Shown one piece after another: positions 13,401-24,022 of a DNA stretch of 64,000 nt. How positions within the stretch are numbered: the first letter of the stretch is position 1; each line of letters starts with the position of its first letter. The notes below the pieces were generated by a model. The model was not told the DNA's origin and made no database searches. It saw nothing but the letters and a program-made list of their open reading frames with translations. The stretch comes from Tolypeutes matacus. Taxonomy: Eukaryota > Chordata > Mammalia > Cingulata > Chlamyphoridae. Where the stretch lies: contig JAKSZT010054305.1 in assembly GCA_026826555.1 (NCBI GenBank), positions 1,438,297-1,502,296 of the forward strand, read 5' to 3'. The position numbers were made by a program, and so were the translations under genes.

Positions 13401-16390
13401 TCAATGTGGCCCCTTAGTCCCTTCTGGAGTTCCAGGTTTGCATTTCTGGATCTCTGCTAGATGAGGACCGACCAAGTTTTCTTGCACACACGGGCTTCCA
13501 GGTGGGCTCTTAGGAGAGTTGACTAGGCTTTGGGGACCTGGAGTGTGACCTGCAGAGGGGTGTGCACTTTGAAGTGCATCTGGAGAACTGAGGGTTTTGG
13601 CTGGGGAGTTTGGAATTAAGGTTGGACTTGGTGCTTGTTGTACGATCTTTGTGGCAGACTTCTTCCCAAGTTTCTTCTGATTTTCTGGATCATGGGGCTG
13701 TCGAGGATGGAGGGAAGAGACAATCATGTTTCTGCTCAGGCCCATGTCATTCCCAATGTATTTCAGAATTCTGATTCCCTTTTTCCCCATAACCAAGGGC
13801 CAAAGGTCAGATTTCAAGTAAGAGTTCAGTTTTGATTCACCTAACCTCTTGAGATTAGATTTTTTTCTACTGTAGGTGTAAGATGTGCTTACCTTGTCCC
13901 TTCAGGCTTCAGAGGGCGATCAGGGACTATCCAGCATTAGACAGAGTTGGTTAGAGGGCCCTCTTCTGGGGTAGTGATAATATAATAATAGGCAATTTTG
14001 AAATTGAAAAGAAATTGAGACCATAGGGTTTGGGGATAAGTGGAAGGAAGAGATAGATACCTTGCCTAAGATTTCAGGATGCAGTCCATTGGAAGCCTTG
14101 AGTAAATCAGGATTTTTCTGTATCCATTTGGTGAGTGAAGCTGCACCAGCAGTTGTACGGGATGTCAGGGTCACCCGAGCAGGGGGTATCTTCAAAGGCA
14201 TTTGCCAGGTGCCCATGAAAGAACCCCAAGGATTTGCCTAAAAGGAAAAAGTGCTCCTCAGCAAGGCTTCTCACTTCCAGTAACTGACCTATTGGCAGAA
14301 CCTCTCTTCATCTTATTTCCATCCTTTACCTTTTGGAATGCATGGGAATGAAACAAGACTGACACCATAATTTCCCCACTCTTCCCTCTTCCCCCCTCAT
14401 TTAGGTTCCCTGAAAATTTTTATACCCTTCCCTTTGCCTGCTTAAATTCTACATCCTTAGGTAAGTTTGGCAAAGGAGTACCCACAGCATAAATATCACC
14501 CGCAGGCATTCTGTTCATAGAGGTCATTCATCAATCCACAACTCTGTCCTATTGGATAAACTGACTGGAAGTTTGGGATCACTCATGTTACAATATGAAT
14601 TAAATTGAACTTCAGTTTTCCAGATAGTGGCTGCGAGAGATTGGAAATCTCTCTCTTTTACCCTAGTTCTATCCTTCAATTCTTAACCTTTTGTAATAGC
14701 ATTGGAGATGGATATCTCACCTTGGAGCGGGGCACTGAAGGCAACAGGTGACCACGATCATTGGCAATAATCTGAGTGTAGCCTTCATGAGAAGAGATGT
14801 TCTGGGGTAAAGGTAGGAGGAAAAAAACCTTGTGAAAATGGAGTAAAAAAGTAGGAGGGGCTTGAATTAAGGAAGTAGGGGAGAAGGATATGGGAGTTTA
14901 GAGAAGGCTAAAGGAGCTAGGTTCCAGGGAATTACAGAGAACGTGATATAAAGAACCAGAAACTGGCCTTGTGGGTGCATTGAATTTGTACTACCTCTTT
15001 CGTTGGCTTGGCAGGAGACCAGTTCTGCAGATACTTGGGTGAGAAAGCTTTTTCATACTGTGGAAAGAAAGTTGATAATCCTTGTGAGGCTCAAAACCCC
15101 CAAGCCCAAGAAATAAGGACTGGGCACAGGTTTTAGATTTGAAGATCAAAGGCCTAACAGTCCTGCTTGGCTTTAAACTATCAACTATATAAGCTATAGA
15201 ATGGATGTAATTTGGTCTAGATGTGTGCTGTCCAGTACAGTAGCCTCCAGCCACATGTGACCATCAAGCACTTGAACTGTGACTAGTCTGAATTGAGGTA
15301 CTTTGTAAGTATAAAATAAACACTGGAGTTTGAAGACTTCGTACAAAAAGAAAAGAGAGATAAAATACCTAATACATAACTTTTTAAAAAAATCTAAAAT
15401 ACTTTATTGCTAACAAATGGTAACTATCATCTAAGCTTTCAGCGGGTCGTAATCTTTTTGCTAGTGGAGGGGTCTTGCCTAGTGTTGATGGCCGCTGACT
15501 GCTCAGGGTGGTGGTTGCTGAAGGTTGAAGTGGCTGTGGAAAAATTTTTTAAGCAGTTTTACTGAGATATATTCACATACCATACAAACTATCCAAAGTG
15601 TGTAATCAGTGGCTTTTAGTATAATCACAAAGTTGTGCATTCATCACCACAAATATAACTTTTAAATATTGATGACATGTTAATGTTTTGAATATAATGG
15701 GTTAAATTCAATATATTATTAATTTTTTTTTTCATGTGGCTACTAGAAAATTAAAAATTACATTTGTGGCTAGCATTATCTTTTTATTGGACAGCACTTG
15801 TCTAGACCAGGGGTTGGCAAACTATTTCCTATGGGCCAAATCCCTCCTGCTGCCTGTTTTTGGATGGCCCACAAGCTAATAATAATTTTTATAGATGAAC
15901 ATTTGCAATTGAATTGATGAAATGGAATACTAACTTTGAACTCAATTAAGTGACAGGTTTTCTCCCCTAAAGAATTCCATTCTTTTCATTAAAGTCCTGT
16001 AGTACAAAAAAATTGCACTCAATTATTATTTTGTTTAAAAATTTTATGGAAATTTGTTTTCTCTCATTATGTAAGTATCTACATGATATCTTTGATTTTG
16101 TCACTTGGGCCTCAAAACCTAAAATATTTAGTCTCTGGCCCTTTACAGAAAAAATTTGCTGATCCCTGATCTAGACCCTACAAACCACCCAGAGATGCCT
16201 TTTGCTTGTCTCTGAGCCCTCCCTATCCTGAGAAGGTGAAATTCTTCCATACCTCATACTCAGCCATCTATTCAGTGATCAGAATCGTATGGGAGGGGTC
16301 AGTCCAAAGATAGAATCTGGAGGGCAAAATTAAACATTGAAGAGATGGAGAAAGAGAACTTACCTGGTTGGCACTGTAGTTAGTGGCCAT
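13401..16390 (-). CDS. CFAP126: CFAP126 / Flattop, complete five-exon coding region
   Basis: Cilia- and flagella-associated protein 126 (C1orf192, Fltp), a microtubule-associated protein of basal bodies and motile axonemes involved in basal-body docking and planar polarity. Coding exons on the minus strand: 16390-16364 (MATNYSANQ), 15057-14995 (YEKAFSPKYLQNW...), 14801-14721 (NISSHEGYTQII...), 14237-14061 (ANPWGSFMGTWQMPLKIPPA...) and 13697-13401. All junctions are gt/ag and every intron is phase 0. The total is 214 codons. The N-terminal half is nearly identical to what I know of human Flattop. The last exon is proline- and serine-rich (SAGHTPGPQ) and runs about 37 residues past the human end (about 177 aa), so the C-terminus is longer or differently terminated. 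Intron 1 carries two hAT elements and L1 debris. It is convergent with SDHC, as in human 1q23.3. Confidence 0.93.
15223..15799. mobile_element. hAT-type nonautonomous DNA transposon
   Basis: Terminal inverted repeats gtgctgtcca (15225) and tggacagcac (to 15797), flanked by 8-bp duplications gtctagat / gtctagac (15215-15222, 15800-15807), the hAT signature. A piece of L1M 3' end (about 15545-15665, minus) is embedded in it. Located in CFAP126 intron 1. Confidence 0.8.
15808..16168. mobile_element. Second hAT element at the same target
   Basis: Begins caggggttggcaaac and ends ttgctgatccctg, an imperfect inverted repeat of the hAT-Charlie kind. Flanking octamers are gtctagac (15800-15807) and atctagac (16169-16176). 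It shares the central octamer with the element at 15223. Confidence 0.8.
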
Positions 16391-16407
16391 GATCTTGCCA
16401 CTTCTGC

Positions 16408-16431
16408 TGTTTACACTCGTTGCCTGGCAAC
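16408..16431 (-). promoter_or_regulatory. Forkhead motif plus RFX X-box at the CFAP126 start
   Basis: A perfect palindromic X-box, GTTGCC-T-GGCAAC, lies at 16419-16431, and a forkhead core TGTTTAC (GTAAACA on the minus strand) at 16408-16414. Both sit 18-41 bp upstream of the CFAP126 ATG, in the promoter or 5'UTR. RFX factors and FOXJ1 drive motile-cilium genes, and Flattop is a known FOXJ1-responsive gene. Binding here is inferred from the motifs. Confidence 0.7.
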
Positions 16432-16699
16432 TTTGGAAGGCAGGCTTTCCAGGACTACCTCCCAATCAGCAGGACTGCCTTTCCTTCCATCTGTTGTTCA
16501 CTTCCTTGTCTGACACTGCCCCCATCCTTTCTCCCGGAAACTTAAGTTCATTTTCATTGTAGAGAGATGAGGGAGAAAGAATGAGAAAATTCGCTTAATG
16601 GTGGCCCTCTTTTTTACCCCTGGCTTTAGAACTTCCAGATTGTCTTGTGGAGCATTTAACTATTTTTACAAACCATGGAAACCCAACAGCTGTGTTCAC

Positions 16700-17160
16700 T
16701 GGGAAGTGGTATAAGGTACCACGACTTTAGAGCCAGGCACTAAAGTTTTGAGTCCTTTTTCTGGAACATACAGCTGTATGACATTAAGCAACTGACTTCC
16801 CTTCACTAAATTTCTGTTGATTCATATTGTGGAGATAATAGAACCTGCCTTTACAGCAGGGGTTCTTAACCTTTTTTGTTCCACGAACCCCTTTGCCAGT
16901 CAGGTGAAATGAATACTACTGTAATTTATTTATTGCATATATTCATAAGTGAAGGAAATGCTAGATTTCAGTTAGAGGTAAGAGAAAATAAAGACAATAA
17001 GTTTTTTTTTTTTTTTTTCAGTTCCAACTCACAGACTCCCTGAAATCTTTACGGGTCCATGGACCCCTGGTTAAGAACCCGTGCTTTACAGGGTAAGTTG
17101 GATAAGGTGAATAAATTGCCTAGAACAATGTCAGCATAGTAGGTAGGTAATATATTGGTA
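16700..17160 (+). repeat. MIR SINE split by a hAT insertion
   Basis: MIR core (tgacattaagcaactgactt, ggagataatagaacctgcct) to 16856, resuming after the hAT at 17092 (gggtaagttggataaggtga, ...tagaacaatgtcagcatagt). Confidence 0.7.
16857..17083. mobile_element. hAT element nested in a MIR
   Basis: Terminal inverted repeats caggggttcttaacc and ggttaagaacccgtg, with a perfect 8-bp duplication ctttacag (16849-16856, 17084-17091). A T run (17002-17019) lies inside. The flanks on both sides read as one interrupted MIR. Confidence 0.82.
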
Positions 17161-17552
17161 AGAGAGACCCTGTTTATAGGGCCCACTTCTTTATTTTCTC
17201 AGGTAGAAAAACAAAGGAATAATGTTTAGAAAGAGACTGGCTCAAATTTGTCCTTGGTCCTTAAATGATTCATGTCTCCTCTACATACTCTAGCAGCATG
17301 GTACTAAGAACACAGGTGCTTAGTGTTGGTTGGGATGAGGTAGAACCAGGAGCTAGTCTAGGGAGATTGAGCAGGGAAGATGAGAGAGCCATGGAGTAGA
17401 AAGCACCAGGTTTGGAGAATTTAAGGGTGGCACAAGGACACAACCCTAATATTTGTGGGACTTAGCACCCCTTCTGAGACTCATCCAAGTGGTATAATAC
17501 CAAATCACAGGTTCATAGTAAATAAATGAGAAAATGGAACTATACTTTCTGA

Positions 17553-18702
17553 TTTGTAAAGTCTGTTTATATGTAAGGTGTTAAGATGGAAGGAAAAAAC
17601 TTAACAGATCATTGCAAACCAGGGGAACATTATAAAGGCTGTCAGTGCCCTCTCCCTCCTTTCCCCAGAATCCTCATCCCAATAAACACACCAAGTATAA
17701 GAACACACCTAGAGTGTATATGGCTAAGAGACTTCAAAGTGAGTCGGGAGGTCATCCCAGGGGTAAAGCTTACGCATATCTCAGCAGGATACTACCCCAA
17801 ATAGTGGGGCTCCTGAGGGCTCTGGAGATACCCAGATCCCATGGTCAGGGCGGATGGCTCCGGCGTTTGGAGTTTGTGCTCCTCAGAGTGTCAGAGTTGG
17901 ACTTAATTATGTCTTCCCTGCACATGGCTCATCTGTCCCTTCTATTTAAACCTATACTTGGTGCTGGAGTTTGTAGGTGTATGTCCAAAGACTCAGGTCT
18001 TTGGGCTGTCCATGTGCCAGCTGGGCCCGGAACCTCGGTGGACCTGCAACACCTACTCTACAGCTCATTGGACTCACCCAGGACAACTGGCAGGGAGATG
18101 ATGGTGGACAACAGCTGTCCCAGAGAACGGAGAGAATCTGCAGCTGCAGGCAGCATAGTCCCATCCATCTTCCCCATGGGACATAAGACCCCTTACAATT
18201 GGAAGTGGAGTGGACATCACTATCCCAGACTCCTCAGGATTGGGGGAAGAGCTATGGACTAGAGTGGACTTACTGGTATTTACTATAGACATATTGTGAT
18301 TCTACCAATGGAAGAAATGACAACATTGATGTGGAGCCAGTGGCCACTGGAGGCTCTGGGGGCAGGGAGAGGGAAAAACAGTTGTAATATGGGGGCTTTT
18401 TCGGGACTTGGGAATCGTCCTGAGTGACTTTGCAACAACAGATATAGGCCATTTTATATCATCTCTTAACATGCAGAACTGTGTGGATAGAGTGTAGACT
18501 ACAATGTGAACTATGGTCCATGCTTAATGGCAAAGCCCCAGGATGTGTTTATCAACTGCAATTAATGTGCCACACTAATGAAGGATGTTTATGTGGGAGA
18601 TTGTGGGAGGGGTGGAAAGTGGGGCATATGGGAATCCCTATATTTTTTGTGTAACATTTCTGTAATCTAAGTATCTTTTAAACACACACACACACACACA
18701 GC
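17553..18702 (+). mobile_element. Unclassified retroposon with (CA)n end
   Basis: Block of about 1.15 kb between ctatacttt-like repeats (about 17541, and after the (CA)n at 18703). The 3' half (18252-18630) is clearly homologous to 34852-35430 (shared gccagtggccact, cagggagagggaa, gatataggccatt types). The end (caactgcaattaatgtgcca ... tctgtaatctaagtatcttt) resembles L1 3'UTRs. A 205-codon open frame (17645-18262) has no recognised domain and is not shared with the other copy, so I do not call it a gene. Confidence 0.55.
18684..18701. repeat. (CA)n microsatellite
   Basis: Nine CA units at the end of the retroposon at 17553. Confidence 0.9.
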
Positions 18703-19019
18703 TATACTTCTAGAGAAGCATAGGTAGAAGCAGCTCTTGTTTTATGGTCTCTGGCATTAGCTGGATAATGTGATCAGGAAAGAAGACCAATGTGTTTGTA
18801 AACCCTGTAGTTCTAGAGACTAATGAAGGAGAGGAGTTATTTAAGGACTGAGATTATGTGGGATCTGCTCTAGGGTGTCCATTTTGGTCCTTATAGCCAT
18901 AGTGATAGTTAAGCAAGCAGCATTGCTCTTATGTCTTCAGCTGGCACATTTCCCTATGCTTTCCTGAAAGGGATGTCATGGTATGTGATTAAGTACTCTT
19001 ATATTTAAAAAACTAGTCT

Positions 19020-19485
19020 TTGTTTAATTGAAAAAGTAATATACTTGTACATGGGGGAAAAAGTTCAGTTTTTACAGAAGGGTGTTCAATATAAAGCAAA
19101 TCTGTTTGACTTCACATTCCCAGTCTTGCTCCTCGCAGGCAATTTCTGTTACCAGTTTCTTGTGTCTCCCTCCAGAAATATTTGATTCATGTATTAATTT
19201 TTAACATGAATGGGAGCAAGTTGTCCGCATTGTGTTGTAATATGCTTTTTTGAATATTTCAGGGGTTATTTTTTCATGACAGTATAGTATTTCATTTTAG
19301 GAAACACCATAGTTTATTTATCCAGTCTCATATGAATAACCATTTATATTATTTCTAGTCTTTTGCTATTACAGACATTGTTACAAAGAAATGTTGCAAG
19401 GACATATATCTTTACAAACATATATATGTACCTTTATGAATGTGTGTGAGTATATCTCCAGGATAAATTTCTGAAAGTGAATTGC
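19020..19485 (-). repeat. Old LINE fragment left of the full-length L1
   Basis: AT-rich antisense LINE 3'-type sequence. It appears to continue to the right of the L1 at about 27042-27200, so the young L1 split it. Confidence 0.5.
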
Positions 19486-20639
19486 AAAGTCAAAAGGTTT
19501 CTGCAGAGGACTTCCGGGAAGATGGTGGACTAGTAAGACATGGGAATCTCTTCTCCAGAAAAATAGCTAGAGAACAGGCTGAAACAGCCCCGAAATAGAT
19601 CTTCTAGGGTTTAGGACAGCAGGTGAAGGCTGCACACCACCCAGAAGAGAGAGGGACAAAAGAGGGAAATCGTGACAACAGAACCATGAGTTGGAACCAG
19701 CAGCGGCTGCTGCTGCCAGCACCCTCCCCCACACTCTTGAGAATTCTCAGGCCTCTGGGCCTGTGACTACAGACAAAGGGGGCTCCAGGGATCTACCACT
19801 CCAGGAAAGGAAGAGAGAGTGACACAGCCTCAGGCTGACTCAGGTTCTGACCCACAAATTTGGGCTGCGGAGCCCCACAGACCCTTCCACACAGTGGTTT
19901 GCCCTGGGAGCCTATGGAGGACTGGAGAAATCCAACCCTCGCAATCTCCCTCTCTTCTAGCCTGGACTAATTGTTGAGGATTCCACAGGAGAAGGGAGAG
20001 AGAGCCTGGGGCTGACCCTATTTTTGACTCACAGGTTTGGTCTGCCCTGTCCCGAGAGCCCTTCCAGGCCAGGTGGGGCTGTGCCATTGTTTGCCTTGGA
20101 GCCTGCAAGAGACTAAGATATACAAACCTCCCAATCTCCTCCTCTACTAACAGGGACTGATTGTTGAGGATTCAGAGGGGAGTAGAAATATTTCCTAGCT
20201 GGGAAAAGGGAAGGGGCTGCCAGAGAAGACTGAAGAACTGTCTCAGAAAGTTTGAATTACAAGGGTCTTAGCCCCCAGACAGGAAGCTTTACCACATTGT
20301 TCTGGTCTGTGTCACAACAAATACACTCCCACCAGGCATTGAATTGAGAACTGCCAACGAGCGCCATCTCCTGGCAGACCAAGGAAGTGCACATAAGAAA
20401 ATTAAAAAAAATATGAGTGGCTTTTCCTGGCCTCTATAGCCTCCCTGCCCAAGGCCCTAGGAATTGACTCTGCAACCAATTACTGGGCCCAGTGCCAGTT
20501 TTGAGCAACCAGCAGGACAATCCTAACAATCAAGGTTGAGCCAAAAATCAAAGAGCTTTGGTAACTCACAGCCTCCTGCCACTAAAACCGTATAAAAGAG
20601 AAACAGCTAGAGCATCTAAGTAAAATACAGCCTAACCAG

Positions 20640-21623
20640 ATGCCTAAACAACAGCAAAAAATTACGAGCCATACTAAGAAAATAGAAGACATGGCCCAAG
20701 AAAAGGAATACATCAAAGTCCCAAAAGAGATGCAGAATTTGAGAGAACTAATCAGTGAGATGAGCACAAATTTCCAAAATCAAATTAATGAGATGAAAGA
20801 CAATATAGTTAAAGAGATAAATGACATCAAGAAGACATTGAGTGAACGCAAAGAAGAATTTGAAATCCTGAACAGAAAAGTAACAGAGTTCATGGGAATG
20901 AAAGACACAATAGGTGAAGTCAAAAACACATTTGAGGCATACAACAGCAGACTTGAAATGATAGAAGAAAGAATAAGTGATACCGAAGACAGAGCAGCTA
21001 AAATTGAAGAGAGAAAAGAACAGAGAGAGAAAAGAATGGAAAAAATTGAGCAGGGGCTCAGAGAGTTGAATGACAACACAAAATGCAACAACATATGTGT
21101 CATGGGAGTTCCAGAAGGGGAAGAGAAAGGAAAAGGGGCAGAAAGAGTATTTGAGGAAATAATAGCTGAAAATTTCCCAACTCTCACAAAAGAAATGAAC
21201 TTACATGTCCAAGAAGCACACCGTACCCCAATGAGAAAAAATCCAAACAGACCTACGCCAAGGCTATTCAGAATGTCAAATGTAAAAGATAAAGAGAAAA
21301 TTCTCAGAGCAGCAAGAGAGAAGCAAACGATCACGTACAAAGGACGTCCAGTAAGACTTTGTGCAGATTTCTCTTCAGAAACCATGGAGGCGAGAAGACA
21401 GTGGTATGATACAATTAGGAAACTGAAAGAGAAAAACTGCCAGCCGAGAATTCTTTATCCAGCAAAACTGTCCTTCAAATATGAAGGTGAATATAAAGTA
21501 TTCACAAAGAAACAGAAACTAAGAGAGTTTGCAAAAAAGAATCCACCTTTGCAGGAAATATTAAAGGAAGCCTTAGAACCTGAAAGAAAAAGACAGGAGA
21601 GAGAAGCTTGGAGGAGAGTATAG
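20640..21623 (+). CDS. L1 ORF1 protein, open frame
   Basis: Uninterrupted 327-codon frame for the L1 RNA-binding chaperone. It has a lysine-rich N-terminus, then a heptad-rich coiled coil (about residues 15-150: IEERISDTEDRAAKIEERKE). An RRM follows (about 155-255, including NNICVMGVPEG, EAHRTP, ILRAAREKQTITYKGRPVRL), then a C-terminal domain with QPRILYPAKLSF. The length is near the usual 330-340 residues. ORF1p trimers coat L1 RNA. The parent element cannot retrotranspose autonomously because its ORF2 is dead, so persistence of this frame is probably chance or youth. Confidence 0.9.
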   Translation: MPKQQQKITSHTKKIEDMAQEKEYIKVPKEMQNLRELISEMSTNFQNQINEMKDNIVKEINDIKKTLSERKEEFEILNRKVTEFMGMKDTIGEVKNTFEAYNSRLEMIEERISDTEDRAAKIEERKEQREKRMEKIEQGLRELNDNTKCNNICVMGVPEGEEKGKGAERVFEEIIAENFPTLTKEMNLHVQEAHRTPMRKNPNRPTPRLFRMSNVKDKEKILRAAREKQTITYKGRPVRLCADFSSETMEARRQWYDTIRKLKEKNCQPRILYPAKLSFKYEGEYKVFTKKQKLREFAKKNPPLQEILKEALEPERKRQEREAWRRV

Positions 21624-21958
21624 AAGAAAGAAAAGCAGAAAGGATAACCAAAAGAGTAAAAAGAGAGACAAAAATAAGATGACATATGAAAACCAAAGAA
21701 TAAAATGGAGGAAATAAATAGTGCATTTTCAGTAATATCATTGAATGTGAATGGATTAAACTCCCCAATCAAAAGATACAGGCTGACAGAATGGATTAAA
21801 AAAACATGAGCCATCCATATGCTGCTTACAAGAAACTCACCTCAGACCCAGGGATACAAACCGGCTGAAAGTAAAAGGTTGGAAAAAGATACTCCACGCG
21901 AATAGTAAACAGAAAAGAGCAGGGGTAGCTATACTAATATCAGACAAAACAGACTTTA

Positions 21959-22145
21959 TTTATTTATTTTTTTTAAGATTTTATTTATTTATTCATTTAT
22001 CCCCCCCTTGCTGCTTGTGCTTGCTGGGTCAGCTAACCACACCATGCGGGCGGGCTTGCCTTCACCAGGAGGCCCCGGGAACCGAACCTGGGGCCTCCCA
22101 TATGGCAAACGGGAGCCCCACCGATTGAGCCACAGCCGCTTCCCC
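21959..22145 (-). repeat. DAS SINE inserted in L1 ORF2
   Basis: Full minus-strand copy interrupting the endonuclease domain. Duplication aaaacagacttta at 21946-21958 and 22146-22158. Confidence 0.93.
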
Positions 22146-22935
22146 AAAACAGACTTTAAATGCAAAAATGTGATAAGAGATACAGAAGGCCATTATATAT
22201 TAATAAAAGGGACAATCCTCCAGGAAGATATAACAGTCATAAATATCTATGCACCTAACCAGGGTGCCCCAAAATATATGAGACAAACTCTGGCAAAACT
22301 GAAGGGAGAAACAGACATTTCTACAATAATCGTCGGAGACTTCAACACCCCTCTCACATCATTAGATAGAACAACTAGACAGAAGATCAACAAGGAAACA
22401 GAGAACTTGAACAATATGATAAACAAGTTAGACCTAACAGACATATACAGAACACTGCATCCAAACTCAGTGGGTTATACATTCTTCTCAAGTGCCCATG
22501 GATCTTTCTCCAGGATAGACCACATGTTAGGTCACAATTCAGCTCTCAATAAATATAAAAAGATTGAAATTATACAAAGCACCTTCTCAGATCATAATGG
22601 AATGAAACTAGAAATCAATAACAGACAGGAAAAATGTAAATTTGCAAATGTGTGGAGACTGAACAACACACTCCTAAATATTCGGTGGGTCAAAGAAGAA
22701 ATTCAAGTGAAATCAGTAAATATACAGAGACAAATGAAAATGAGAACACAACGTATGAAAACTTATAGGATACAGCGAAGGCAGTCTTGAGAGGGAAATT
22801 TATAGCCCTAAATGCTTATATTGAAAAACAAGAAAGAGCTAAACTCAAAGATTTAACTGAACAACTAGAGAATCTAGAAAAAGAACAGCAAACCAATCCC
22901 AAAGCAAGCAGAAGGAAAGAATAAAGATTAGAGCA

Positions 22936-23140
22936 GGGAAGCGGCTGTGGCTCAATCAGTAGGGCTCCCGTTTACCATATGGGAGGCCCCGGGTTCGGTT
23001 CCCGGGGTTCGGTTCCCGGGGCCTCCTGGTGAGGGCAAGCCCACCACACACAGCGTGGTTAGCTGACCCAGCGAGCACAAGCAGCAAGGGGGGGGGAAAT
23101 GAATAAATAAATAAAATCTTTTTTAAAAAAATAAATAAAT
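22936..23140 (+). repeat. DAS SINE with duplicated B-box segment
   Basis: Inserted in L1 ORF2. Duplication aaagattagagca at 22923-22935 and 23141-23153. The segment ggttcggttcccgggg occurs twice in tandem. Confidence 0.92.
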
Positions 23141-24022
23141 AAAGATTAGAGCACAAATAAATGAAAATGAGAACAGATTAACAATAGAGAAAATCAACAA
23201 AACCAAAAGCTGGTTCTTTGAGAAGATCAATAAAATTGTCAAACCCCCCGCTAGACTAACAAAGAAAAAAAGAGAGAAGATGCAAATAAATACAATCAGA
23301 AATGAAAGGGGGGAAATTACAAATGACCTCACAGAAATAAAAAGAATCATAAGAGGATATTATGAGCAACTATATGCCAACAAACTTGACAACCTAGATG
23401 AAATGGACAAATTTCTAGAAATGCACAACCAACCTACACTGATGCTACAAGAAATACAAGAACTTAACAAATCAATCACAATTAAGGAGATTGAATCCGT
23501 CATCAAAAATCTCCCAGCAAAGAAAAGTCCAGGACCACATGGCTTCACAGGTGGATTCTACCAAGCATTTTGAAAAGAATTAACACCAATTCTGTTTAAA
23601 CTCTTCCAAAAAATTGAAGAGGAGGGAAAATTACCCAACACATTTTATGAAGCCAACATCACCCTAATACCAAAGCCAGATAAAGATTCCACAAGAAAAG
23701 AAAATTACAGACCAATCTCTCTAATGAACATAGATGCAAAAATTCTCAACAAAATACTTGCAAATCAAATCCAACAGCATATCAAAAGACTTATACATCA
23801 CGACCAAGTGGGATTAATTCCTGGTATGCAAGGCTGGTTCAACATAAGAAAATCAATCAATGTAATACACCACATTAACAAATTGAAGGGAAAAAACCAC
23901 ATGATCATCTCAATAGATGCAGAAAAGGCATTTGACAGAATCCAACATCTTTTTTTGATAAAAACACTTCAAAAGATAGGAATAAAAGGAAAATTCCTCA
24001 ATATGATAAAAGGCATATATGA

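Noticed and set aside
17645..18262. 205-codon open frame
   Set aside because: No recognisable domain, lies in a repeat-like block, and is not shared with the related copy at 34852.
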